DNA of 8,680 nucleotides from Brevundimonas sp. UBA986 (GTDB taxonomy: Bacteria > Pseudomonadota > Alphaproteobacteria > Caulobacterales > Caulobacteraceae): positions 6,708-15,387 of the forward strand of contig DBBK01000134.1 in NCBI GenBank assembly GCA_002292165.1, read 5' to 3'. The position numbers and the translations under genes were made by a program. This document shows, piece after piece, positions 1 to 6,840 of the stretch. The notes under the pieces were generated by a model. It was not told the origin of the DNA and did not search any database. It worked only from the letters and a program-made list of their open reading frames with translations. Every line of letters starts with the position of its first letter. The stretch's first letter is position 1.

Positions 1-1211
1 CCGGTGTCGAACCAGCCGTCGGCGCCGACGGCGGGCTGTTCGGCCCCGAAATAGCGGCCGACGACCGAGTGGCCGCGCACCTTCAGATGGCCGACGACAT
101 TCCTCTGCTCCGGCAGGGCGGCGCCCGAGGCGTCGGTCAGCAGCAGATCCATCCCCATCGGCGGACGGCCCGAGCCGCGCGAGACGCCGTCCGGCGTGGT
201 CATGGGCGAAATAGTCCCCTGCGGCGACAGCTCGGTCATGCCCCAGCTGGTCTGGACCGTGACGCCGAGGCGGCTCTCCATCCGCTTCAGAAGGGTGTCG
301 GGGCAGCTGGAGCCGCCGATCATCACTCGCGTCAGCGAGGGTACGTCCTCGCCCTTGGCGTCGAGGTGATCCAGCAGGCCGATCCACACCGTCGGCACCC
401 CGACGGCGACGGTGACGCCATGCGTATTGATCAGCCGCGCCAGAGACGGCCCGTCGGTGACCCGGCCGGGCAGGACGAGGCTCGCCCCCACCGCCGGCGC
501 CGCGAACGGCAGGCCCCAGGCGTTGGCGTGGAACATGGGCACGGCGACCAGCACCGTATCCACATCGGTCAGGGCCATGGCGTCGGCCTGAAGCGAGCGG
601 ACGGTGTGCAGATAGTTGGAGCGGTGGGTATAGACGACGCCCTTGGGCGCCCCGGTCGTGCCCGAGGTGAAGCAGAGACCCGCCGCGGTCCGCTCGTCGA
701 AATCGCCCCAGACGGCGGGACGGCCCGAGGCGGTCAGAAGCTCCTCCAGCATCACGGACCCGGGCGCGGCGTCGCCGTCGAGCAGGACCAGCCGCTCCAG
801 ACACGGACATTCGTCCATCAGGGTCCGGCCCATGGCGGCCAGGCCCGCGCCGACGATCAGGATGCGGTCCCCGGCCTGGAGGATCATGGCCGCCAGATGG
901 GCGACGGTCAGGCGGGGATTGAGGGTGTGGCAGACGAGGCCCACGCCCATGGCGCCGTACCAGACCTCGAGGTGGTGGCGGGTGTTCCAGGCCAAGGTGG
1001 CGACGCGCTCGCCGGGCTTCAGGCCCAGATCGAGGAAGGCGCCCGACAGGCGGTTGGCGCGGTCGCGGATACCGGCATAGCCCGCGACGTCGTCGTCGCC
1101 CTCCAGACCCGCCGTCACGATCCGCGCCCCGCCGTGCCATTTGGCGCCGTGGTCGAGGAAGCGGTCCACCGTCAGGGCGTAGTCCTGCATGAAACCGGGG
1201 GCGAGGGTCAT
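1..1211 (-). CDS. AMP-forming fatty-acyl-CoA ligase (AlkK-like), 3' end cut by window edge
   Basis: The minus strand is open from an ATG at 1211 to the left edge, giving 403 codons of an ANL-superfamily acyl-CoA synthetase. These enzymes activate a carboxylic acid with ATP to an acyl-adenylate and then to the CoA thioester, in the cytoplasm. The sequence shows the phosphate-binding loop TSGTTGAPKG at residues 182-191, the motif GGSSCP at 299-304, the adenine-binding motif SWGMTELSP at 322-330, and GWFDT at 399-403, where the family's GW(x)xTGD motif begins. The family is usually about 540 residues, so the C-terminal lid domain with the catalytic lysine lies outside the window. The N-terminal pattern (QDYALTVDRFLDH) fits medium/long-chain fatty acid ligases of the AlkK type; the real substrate is unknown. 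No clear Shine-Dalgarno sequence precedes the ATG. The gene follows the receptor gene on the same strand, across an intrinsic terminator. Confidence 0.9.
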   Translation of the reverse strand, partial: MTLAPGFMQDYALTVDRFLDHGAKWHGGARIVTAGLEGDDDVAGYAGIRDRANRLSGAFLDLGLKPGERVATLAWNTRHHLEVWYGAMGVGLVCHTLNPRLTVAHLAAMILQAGDRILIVGAGLAAMGRTLMDECPCLERLVLLDGDAAPGSVMLEELLTASGRPAVWGDFDERTAAGLCFTSGTTGAPKGVVYTHRSNYLHTVRSLQADAMALTDVDTVLVAVPMFHANAWGLPFAAPAVGASLVLPGRVTDGPSLARLINTHGVTVAVGVPTVWIGLLDHLDAKGEDVPSLTRVMIGGSSCPDTLLKRMESRLGVTVQTSWGMTELSPQGTISPMTTPDGVSRGSGRPPMGMDLLLTDASGAALPEQRNVVGHLKVRGHSVVGRYFGAEQPAVGADGWFDT

Positions 1212-1255
1212 CAAAGGCGGCTTTCGGGGAGGCAGGCGGTCAGGCGAATGGAAAC

Positions 1256-1295
1256 TGAAAAATACGAGCGTGGACGGGGTCGCCGCCCACGCTCG
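1256..1295 (-). terminator. Intrinsic terminator after the TonB-dependent receptor gene
   Basis: Read on the minus strand, 1295-1265 forms a stem with 9-bp arms, CGAGCGTGG at 1265-1273 against CCACGCTCG at 1287-1295. After one mismatch, three more G-C pairs (1275-1277 with 1283-1285) leave a 5-nt loop. The stem is followed directly by TATTTTT (1264-1258). It begins 8 bp past the receptor stop codon, so it should end receptor transcription. It also lies upstream of the ligase gene on the same strand, leaving only about 45 bp before the ligase ATG. Confidence 0.8.
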
Positions 1296-1303
1296 CAGGC
1301 CGG

Positions 1304-3487
1304 CTAGAAGGTCTTGAGCAGGTTGATCCCGTACTGCCGCGGCGGTCCGGCGTAGCGCAGGCCCGAGTTGATCGCGGCGATATAGGTCTCATCGGTGGCG
1401 TTGACGGCATAGGCCGCCCAGGTCCACTCGCCCGTGCTCAGCTTGATCGAGGCGTTGACGATGTCGCGCGCGCCCAGTTTGTCGCCGAGGGCGGCGTTGT
1501 TGAAGATCGAGGTCCAGCTCTCGCCGATGTGGGAATAGTCGACCCGCGGCGTCAGGGTCATGTTCGACCCCAGGCTGAAGGCGTACTGGATGCCCGCATT
1601 GAAGGTGAACTCCGGGGCATAGTTCTTGGTGTTGCCCGAGATGTTCACGCAGTTGGCGCTGGTCGGACCGGTCGACGGGTTGCAAACCCCGGTGCGGCCC
1701 AGACGCGGATCTGCGGCGAAGAAGTCGCCCATTTCCGAGCTCGACCAGGATCCGGCGATGTCGAACGACAGCGGCCCGAAGCGTCCTTGCGCCGAGGCTT
1801 CCAGACCCATCATGGTCGTGTCGCCGATGACGTTCTGGATGCGGCTGATCTGCGGATAGATCGGGTCGCCGATGCTGACCTGGTAGTCTTCGTAGACGGT
1901 GTAATAGGCGCCCAGCTGGGTGCGCAGATGACCGTCCATCATCGTCGACTTCCAGCCCAGCTCATAGTCGACCAAGTTCTCGGCGTCGAAGTGGGCGGCC
2001 GGCTGATAGAGGTTCGGACCGTTCAGCCCGCCCATCTTGTGGCCCGTCGCCACGAAACCGTAGACGAAGTTGGCGTCGTCCAGCTTCCAGTTCAGGGTGA
2101 CCTTGCCGGTCAGCTTGTCGTCCTCGACCTTGTCGTTCTGGAACAGCACGATCCCGAACTGCGGATAGGTCTGGTAGACGTTGTCGTTGGTCGAGACCGA
2201 ATGGGCGTAGCGGGCGCCGACCTGCAGCTGCAGCCTGTCGGAGATGTCGTAGCTGATCTGACCGAAGGCCGCCGTCGTCTCCTTGGGCGTATCGCCGTAC
2301 AGATAGATGTCGACCACATTCTCCGGGAAGCCGATGCGGTATTCGCCCTTGCCCGGCGTCGTCGGCGGGAACTGGGCCATGTCGTTCTGGTAGTAGAGGC
2401 CCAGCAGCCAGGTCAGGCGCTGCTGGTCGGGCGACAGCAGGTTGAACTCCTGCGACCAGACCTGTTCGTCCAGCTGGTCATAGAAGGTGTTGTTGCCGGC
2501 CGAGGTGCCGTCGAGGTCGGTGGCGAAGCGCGACGTGCCGTTCTGATAACCGGTGATCGACTTCAGGGTCATGCCGTTGTCGAAGACGTAGCTGACGTTC
2601 AGCGAGGTCCGGACGAACTCGTCGTGCGCCTCGTTCGGGCCGTTCGAAGTGATGGTGAAGGGGTCGTTGGTCGCCAGGGCCGGGTCGGCCATGTAACCGC
2701 CCAGGTCGATGTTGTTGTAGTCGGTCTTCCACAGCACCTTCAGGGCGTCGTTCGGCTGCCACAGCAGGCTGGCGCGGACACTGTTGGAATCCACCACGCC
2801 CGGATGGCCGCGATAGGCGCCGGTGACGGTGTAGAAGCTGTCGCGGGTCTCGCGGTTGAAGGCCAGCCGCATCGCGACCGTATCGGTCAGCGGCAGGTTG
2901 ATCGCGCCCTGAAGCTTGATGTCGTTGTAGTTGCCGGCCTGGGCGAAGGCATAGCCGTTGATGCCGGTGAAGTCGGGGTTGCGGGCGGTGATGAAGACCG
3001 CGCCGCCCGTGGCGTTGGCGCCGGCGAAGGTGCCCTGCGGCCCGCGCAGCAGCTCCAGGCTGCCGATGTCGTAGTAGGGCTCGGTCTGGAAATAGGCGGG
3101 GAAGGCGGCGACGCCGTCGCGATAGGTGATCACGCCCACGCCGACCGCCGTGGTCGCCTCGGACTTGCCGATGCCGCGCACGTTGAAGAAATTGCCCTGG
3201 CCGAAATTCTGGATCGTCGTCGACGGCGCCGCGAACTGCAGCTGGTCCAGCGAGGTGACCGCCTTGTTCTCCAGATCCTGACCGCTCAGGACCGTGGCGG
3301 CGACGGCGGTCGTCTGAAGGTTGCTGGTGCGGCGTTCGGCGGTGACCACCACGTCGGCGACGCTGGTCGACTGGTCCTGTTCGGCGCGGCGGCTGTTGTC
3401 GGTGTCGGCTTGTTGCGCGTGAGCGCCGGCGGCGGCGCACCACAGCAGAGCGGCGGCAGATGTCGTTATCCAGAGCTTGCGGCCCAT
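1304..3487 (-). CDS. TonB-dependent outer-membrane receptor
   Basis: This encodes a 727-residue TonB-dependent receptor, an outer-membrane beta-barrel that imports a bound ligand using energy passed on by TonB-ExbB-ExbD. A signal peptide covers residues 1-24 (twin basic start MGRK, hydrophobic core, cleavage after AHA). A TonB-box-like DVVVTA is at 45-50. The plug domain follows, with FNVRGIG at about 101-107 and the typical ELLRGPQGT...NATGGAVFI segment. The remainder is barrel, ending in the terminal Phe usual for BAM substrates. Cys602 and Cys613 probably form a disulfide in a surface loop. I chose the ATG at 3487 rather than the in-frame ATG at 3550, because AGGAGGG sits 6 nt upstream and the signal peptide then starts properly. 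The ligand is not evident. Catecholate siderophore-like and sphingomonad-type receptors for hydrophobic compounds share this plug pattern, and the neighbouring acyl-CoA genes favour an organic, lipid-like substrate (inference). Confidence 0.95.
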   Translation of the reverse strand: MGRKLWITTSAAALLWCAAAGAHAQQADTDNSRRAEQDQSTSVADVVVTAERRTSNLQTTAVAATVLSGQDLENKAVTSLDQLQFAAPSTTIQNFGQGNFFNVRGIGKSEATTAVGVGVITYRDGVAAFPAYFQTEPYYDIGSLELLRGPQGTFAGANATGGAVFITARNPDFTGINGYAFAQAGNYNDIKLQGAINLPLTDTVAMRLAFNRETRDSFYTVTGAYRGHPGVVDSNSVRASLLWQPNDALKVLWKTDYNNIDLGGYMADPALATNDPFTITSNGPNEAHDEFVRTSLNVSYVFDNGMTLKSITGYQNGTSRFATDLDGTSAGNNTFYDQLDEQVWSQEFNLLSPDQQRLTWLLGLYYQNDMAQFPPTTPGKGEYRIGFPENVVDIYLYGDTPKETTAAFGQISYDISDRLQLQVGARYAHSVSTNDNVYQTYPQFGIVLFQNDKVEDDKLTGKVTLNWKLDDANFVYGFVATGHKMGGLNGPNLYQPAAHFDAENLVDYELGWKSTMMDGHLRTQLGAYYTVYEDYQVSIGDPIYPQISRIQNVIGDTTMMGLEASAQGRFGPLSFDIAGSWSSSEMGDFFAADPRLGRTGVCNPSTGPTSANCVNISGNTKNYAPEFTFNAGIQYAFSLGSNMTLTPRVDYSHIGESWTSIFNNAALGDKLGARDIVNASIKLSTGEWTWAAYAVNATDETYIAAINSGLRYAGPPRQYGINLLKTF

Positions 3488-3675
3488 GGCTGTCCCTCCT
3501 CGATGTTTCCTCGGACGCTCTGACGGCGTCATCGAAGCGAAGCCTCTCACCGATTTCGCCGCCCGTCAACATTCACTAGCCGTCCGGTGAAGATTGACCA
3601 TGTGGCTAGTATTTGCTGCATTGCACCCCATGAAGGTCGGCGCAGTCCGACCGCCAGTCTCAGGGGATGAACACC
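3488..3675. promoter_or_regulatory. Divergent intergenic region with two inverted repeats
   Basis: This 188-bp gap separates the leftward receptor gene from the rightward dehydrogenase gene and must hold both promoters. It contains an inverted repeat ACTAGCC (3575-3581) / GGCTAGT (3604-3610), with arm centres 29 bp apart. A second one is GGTCGG (3635-3640) / CCGACC (3647-3652) with a 6-bp spacer. TTGACC at 3594-3599 reads as a possible -35 for the dehydrogenase, but the -10 at suitable spacing is poor. I see no convincing sigma-70 promoter for the receptor. The repeats could be operator half-sites or, for the second, a hairpin in the dehydrogenase leader. The cognate regulator cannot be named from the sequence. 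Confidence 0.5.
3494..3500 (-). promoter_or_regulatory. Ribosome binding site that fixes the receptor start
   Basis: On the minus strand AGGAGGG is followed by six bases (acagcc) and then the ATG at 3487. This near-perfect Shine-Dalgarno sequence decides in favour of the 727-residue start. The longer form would place 21 polar and basic residues ahead of the signal peptide. Confidence 0.85.
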
Positions 3676-4560
3676 ATGACCATCGATCTCACCGGCCGCG
3701 TGGCCATCGTCACCGGCGCCGGCGGCGGCCTGGGCCGCACCCACGCCATGGCCCTCGCCCGCTACGGCGCCCGGGTGGTGATCAACGACATGTCGGCCGC
3801 CGGCGTCGAGGCCACGGTCGCCGAGATCACCGCCACGGGCGGCGAAGCCGTCGGTTGCGTCTGCAGCGTCACCGACCGTCAGGCGGTCTCCGACATGGTG
3901 CAGGGCGCCGTCCACCGCTGGGGTTCGATCGACATCCTGGTCAACAACGCCGGCATCCTGCGCGACCGCACCTTCGCCAAGATGGATCTCGACGATTTCG
4001 AACTGGTGCTGTCGGTCCACCTGATAGGCTCGGTCAATGTCACCAAGGCCGCCTGGCCCTTCATGCAGGCGCAGGGCTATGGCCGGGTGATCTTCACCAC
4101 TTCGTCTTCGGGCCTCTACGGAAACTTCGGCCAGTCGAACTACGGCGCAGCCAAGATGGCCCTCGTCGGCCTGATGCAGACGCTCGCGCTCGAGGGCCAG
4201 AAGGCCGGGATCCACGTCAACTGCCTGGCGCCCAGCGCCGCGACCCAGATGACCGAAGGCCTCTATTCCGCCGACGACCTGAAAGGCCTGTCGTCCGGTC
4301 TGGTCAGCCCCGGCGTTGTCGCCCTGGCCGCCGAAGGGGCCCCGACCCGCACGGTGCTTTTGGCCGGCGCCGGCGCCTTCGAACAGGCGCACATCACCAT
4401 GACGCAGGGCATCTATGTCGGCGACGCCGCCGATGCGGCCGAGCAGGTGCAGGCGCAGTGGAGCGTCATCAGCGACCGCGCGGGCGAACTGGTCCCGGAA
4501 TCGGGCGCCGCCCAGTACAAGCATGAGGTCCGCCACACCCTGGAGCACGTTCCGGCGTAG
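3676..4560 (+). CDS. SDR-family (3R)-hydroxyacyl-CoA dehydrogenase, MFE-2/HSD17B4-like
   Basis: This 294-residue classical short-chain dehydrogenase has the cofactor loop TGAGGGLG (13-20), NNAG (90-93), and the catalytic Ser143, Tyr156 and Lys160. The region LVNNAGILRDRTFAKM and the segment GLYGNFGQSNYGAAK closely match the (3R)-hydroxyacyl-CoA dehydrogenase domain of peroxisomal multifunctional enzyme type 2 (17beta-HSD type 4). Such enzymes oxidise (3R)-hydroxyacyl-CoA to 3-ketoacyl-CoA with NAD+. The C-terminal tail (W...I.DRAGELVPESG) is also typical of that group. Two ATGs compete. I prefer 3676, which has AGGGG nine bases upstream; the ATG at 3667 would overlap that ribosome binding site. 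The gene is divergent from the receptor gene and 42 bp ahead of the LacI-type gene. The CoA substrate (fatty, branched or sterol side chain) cannot be read from the sequence. Confidence 0.88.
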   Translation: MTIDLTGRVAIVTGAGGGLGRTHAMALARYGARVVINDMSAAGVEATVAEITATGGEAVGCVCSVTDRQAVSDMVQGAVHRWGSIDILVNNAGILRDRTFAKMDLDDFELVLSVHLIGSVNVTKAAWPFMQAQGYGRVIFTTSSSGLYGNFGQSNYGAAKMALVGLMQTLALEGQKAGIHVNCLAPSAATQMTEGLYSADDLKGLSSGLVSPGVVALAAEGAPTRTVLLAGAGAFEQAHITMTQGIYVGDAADAAEQVQAQWSVISDRAGELVPESGAAQYKHEVRHTLEHVPA

Positions 4561-4579
4561 CTTCGGATAGACCTTTCGT

Positions 4580-4602
4580 CCGCCGCGCCCCATGGTCGGC
4601 GG
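4580..4602 (+). repeat. GC inverted repeat abutting the LacI-gene start codon
   Basis: CCGCCG (4580-4585) and CGGCGG (4597-4602) can pair as a 6-bp G-C stem around an 11-nt loop that itself contains CCATGG. The right arm touches the ATG at 4603 and covers the spot where a Shine-Dalgarno sequence should be. It could limit translation of the regulator. In DNA this GC-rich, a 6-bp repeat can also arise by chance. Confidence 0.35.
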
Positions 4603-5592
4603 ATGAGCGGAATCAGGATCAGCGACGTCGCGGCCCGGGCCGGGGTCTCGGCCATGACCGTGTCGCGCGTCATGAACAACCGCGGCGCGGTGAAGCCCGA
4701 GACGCGCGAGGCCGTGCTCAAGGCTGTCGAGGCACTGGGCTACGCGCCCAACGTCGCGGCGCGCAGTCTGGCGCTCGGCGGCCTCGACCGTATCGGCCTG
4801 ATCTGGTCCAACCCCAGCGCCGGCTACCTGAGCGAGTTCCTGCTGGGGGCGCTGGAGGGGGTCCGGACCCACGGCGGCCAGCTGCTGGTCGAACAGTGCG
4901 ACGACGACGCCGAGAGCGAGGTCGCGGCCGTGCGCCGTCTGGCCGCGGGCGGCGCCAAGGGCCTGGTCCTGCCGCCGCCGCACGGGGAGTCGGTCGCGGC
5001 CCTCTCCGAGGCCGACCGACTGGGGCTGAAGGTGGTGGTGGTCGCCGCCGGCAGCTTCCGGCCGGACGCCCTGGGGGTCCGCATCGACGACCGGGCCGCC
5101 GCCGCCGCCATGACGCGTCGCCTGCTCGATCTCGGCCATCGCCGCATCGGCCTCATCACCGGCGCCGCCAACCAGAGCGCCAGCGCCGAGCGGCTGATCG
5201 GCTTCCAGTCGGAGATCGACGCCTGCCCGGGCGCCGAGGCCGTCATTGAGGCGGGCGACTTCACCTATCGCTCCGGGCTCGACGCCGCCGGACGGCTGCT
5301 GGACCGGCCCGCCCCGCCGACGGCCGTCTTCGCCTCGAACGACGACATGGCCTTGGGCGCCGTCGCCGTGGCGCATCAAAGGGGGCTGGACGTGCCGCGC
5401 GATCTGACCGTCGTCGGTTTCGACGACATCCCCATGGCCACGGCGGTCTGGCCGCCCCTGACCACCGTTCGCCAACCCGTCGCCCGCATGGCCGCCGAGG
5501 CCGTGGCCCTGCTGGTCGGCGGCTCCGGCGATGACGACGTCGTCTTCCCCCACGCCCTGATCGAACGCGGCACCTCCGGCCCACCTGCCTGA
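4603..5592 (+). CDS. xylR: LacI-family transcriptional repressor, probable xylose regulator
   Basis: This 329-residue LacI/GalR regulator has an N-terminal helix-turn-helix at about 6-25 (ISDVAARAGVSAMTVSRVMN). A hinge helix follows at about 51-58 (VAARSLAL), whose Leu56 would insert at the central CpG of the operator. The rest is a periplasmic-binding-protein-like effector domain with AERLIGF around Arg197, SNDDMA (245-250) and GFDDIP (272-277), all conserved sugar-pocket or core elements. Length is normal. There is no alternative start: the frame is open back to the dehydrogenase stop with no other ATG, GTG or TTG. The ribosome binding site is poor, and a GC hairpin abuts the start. The xylX-xylB genes lie just downstream behind a perfect LacI-type palindrome, so I infer that it represses them and answers to xylose or a catabolite. 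The name xylR rests on that context; an effector from the acyl module is less likely. Confidence 0.85.
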   Translation: MSGIRISDVAARAGVSAMTVSRVMNNRGAVKPETREAVLKAVEALGYAPNVAARSLALGGLDRIGLIWSNPSAGYLSEFLLGALEGVRTHGGQLLVEQCDDDAESEVAAVRRLAAGGAKGLVLPPPHGESVAALSEADRLGLKVVVVAAGSFRPDALGVRIDDRAAAAAMTRRLLDLGHRRIGLITGAANQSASAERLIGFQSEIDACPGAEAVIEAGDFTYRSGLDAAGRLLDRPAPPTAVFASNDDMALGAVAVAHQRGLDVPRDLTVVGFDDIPMATAVWPPLTTVRQPVARMAAEAVALLVGGSGDDDVVFPHALIERGTSGPPA

Positions 5593-5694
5593 CCTCCCGC
5601 CCGAAGTCGTCTTGACAATCCGCATCGCGCCGGATGATGTTAGCGCTAACACAACAACGATCCCGGCGAGCACAGACCGGGGCGGAGGAAATCG
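5593..5694 (+). promoter_or_regulatory. xylX promoter/leader region with LacI-type operator
   Basis: This 102-bp gap between the regulator and xylX contains TTGACA, a perfect -35 consensus, at 5612-5617. A -10 at 17-bp spacing (TGATGT, 5635-5640) is weak, so the exact promoter is uncertain. The operator palindrome at 5638-5651 overlaps or directly follows that -10 position, which suits repression by blocking RNA polymerase. A strong GGAGGA (5684-5689) lies five bases ahead of the xylX ATG. I see no intrinsic terminator for the regulator gene here, so some transcription may run through from it into xylX. Confidence 0.65.
5638..5651. promoter_or_regulatory. LacI-family operator, perfect 14-bp palindrome
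   Basis: TGTTAGCGCTAACA equals its own reverse complement and has the central GCGC expected for LacI/GalR proteins that insert a hinge leucine at a CpG step. From memory, the Caulobacter xylX promoter carries the near-identical TGTTAGCGCTACCA bound by XylR; here the right half is perfected. I did not see another copy in the window. Its position at the start of the xylX transcription unit supports a role in xylose-responsive repression. Confidence 0.85.
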
Positions 5695-6840
5695 ATGAGG
5701 CTGACGGACATCCTGCCGGAGGACTGGCGCGACGCGACCCTTCTGGGCCGTATCGAGACCGCCGAGGGCCCGACCCCGGTCCTGCTGCGCGCGGGCCGCC
5801 TCCTCGACATCTCCGGCTTCGCCCCGACCACCGCCGAGGCCCTGTCCCTGCATGACATCGCCGAGGCGACCGGCCCGGATCTGGGCTCCGTAGAGGACCT
5901 GACCGTCGCCTCCGTCTGGGAGGCCGGCGACCTGAAACTGCTCTCCCCGCTCGACCTGCAATGCGTGAAGGCCTCCGGCGTGACCTTCGCCGTCTCGGCC
6001 CTGGAGCGGGTCATCGAGGAGCGGGCGCGGGGCGAGGCTTCGGTCGCCGCCGGCATCCGCGAACGCCTGTCCGAGCGCATCGGCGGCGACATGGCCAAGG
6101 TGAAGCCCGGTTCGGAACAGGCCGCCGAGCTGAAGGCCGCCCTGATCGCCGACGGGCTGTGGTCCCAGTATCTGGAGGTCGCCATCGGCCCCGACGCCGA
6201 GATCTTCACCAAGGCCCCATGTTTGTCCTCGGTCGGATGGGGCGCTCATGTCGGGATCCGGGCGGACTCGGCCTGGAACAACCCCGAGCCCGAGGTCGTC
6301 ATCGTCGTCGATCCGGCCGGCAAGCCTGTCGGCGCGGCGCTCGGCAACGACGTCAATCTGCGCGACATCGAGGGCCGTTCGGCCCTGCTGCTCGGCAAGG
6401 CCAAGGACAACAACGCCTCCGCCTCGGTCGGCCCCTTCATCCGCCTGTTCGACGCCGGCTTCTCGATGGACGACGTCCGCGACGCCACCGTCTCGCTGGA
6501 AGTGAAAGGCCCCGAAGGCTTCGTCCTGTCGGGCTCGAGCTCCATGCGCCTGATCAGCCGCGCTCCGGAAGATTTGGCGAAACAGGCCTCGGGCCGGAAC
6601 CACCAGTATCCCGACGGCTTCGCCCTCTATCTCGGCACCATGTTCGCCCCGATCCAGGACCGCGACACGCCCGGCGGCGGCTTCACCCACAAGGTGGGCG
6701 ACCGGGTGAAGGTCTCCTCCCCGCGCCTCGGCGTTCTGGAGAATGAGGTCACCACCTGCGATCTGGCCGCCCCCTGGACCATGGGCGTCATGGCCCTGAT
6801 CAAGAACCTCGCCGGCCGCGGCCTGCTCGGAGCCGCCTGA
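5695..6840 (+). CDS. xylX: 2-keto-3-deoxy-D-xylonate dehydratase (FAH family)
   Basis: This 381-residue protein has a fumarylacetoacetate-hydrolase fold in its C-terminal half and matches the XylX type of Caulobacter. Such enzymes dehydrate 2-keto-3-deoxy-D-xylonate to 2-oxoglutarate semialdehyde in the cytoplasmic Weimberg pathway. Residues Glu198, Glu200 and Asp219 fit the Mg2+-binding E-x-E...D pattern, and Lys237 in GKAKDNN fits the active-site lysine. Spacing matches what I recall for archaeal 2-keto-3-deoxyarabinonate dehydratase (Glu143, Glu145, Asp164, Lys182). The N-terminal part (about 1-90) is the smaller variable domain. GGAGGA five bases upstream supports the ATG at 5695. The stop overlaps the xylB start by one base, so the two are probably co-translated. 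A role on L-arabinose-derived 2-keto-3-deoxy-arabonate is the main alternative. Expression is likely controlled by the palindrome just upstream. Confidence 0.88.
   Translation: MRLTDILPEDWRDATLLGRIETAEGPTPVLLRAGRLLDISGFAPTTAEALSLHDIAEATGPDLGSVEDLTVASVWEAGDLKLLSPLDLQCVKASGVTFAVSALERVIEERARGEASVAAGIRERLSERIGGDMAKVKPGSEQAAELKAALIADGLWSQYLEVAIGPDAEIFTKAPCLSSVGWGAHVGIRADSAWNNPEPEVVIVVDPAGKPVGAALGNDVNLRDIEGRSALLLGKAKDNNASASVGPFIRLFDAGFSMDDVRDATVSLEVKGPEGFVLSGSSSMRLISRAPEDLAKQASGRNHQYPDGFALYLGTMFAPIQDRDTPGGGFTHKVGDRVKVSSPRLGVLENEVTTCDLAAPWTMGVMALIKNLAGRGLLGAA

Noticed and set aside
69..1307. A 412-codon plus-strand open frame at the left edge.
   Set aside because: The opposite strand encodes an acyl-CoA ligase with all core motifs in order. 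The plus-strand product is Arg/Gly/His-rich with no domain.
3425..3487. A possible lipoprotein cysteine (LLWC, residue 17) in the receptor signal peptide.
   Set aside because: Trp directly before Cys does not fit a lipobox, and a good AHA cleavage site follows at residue 24. TonB-dependent receptors are not normally lipoproteins.
1529..3523. A 664-codon plus-strand open frame opposite the receptor gene.
   Set aside because: The minus strand encodes a full receptor with signal peptide, plug, barrel and ribosome binding site. The plus-strand translation has no family signature and is an antisense artefact.
3488..3550. A longer receptor start at 3550 adding 21 residues.
   Set aside because: It would put a charged stretch before the signal peptide and lacks the AGGAGGG found ahead of 3487.
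5662..5681. CCCGG/CCGGG pairing in the xylX leader as a riboswitch or attenuator.
   Set aside because: It is only a 5-bp stem with a 10-nt loop and no T-tract or further structure, so it is expected by chance at this GC content.
3547..6690. A 1047-codon open frame on the minus strand across the dehydrogenase, regulator and xylX genes.
   Set aside because: Its translation is low-complexity and rich in G, A, D, R and H with no recognisable domain. It lies opposite three clear genes. High G/C at third positions removes stops from the antisense frame.
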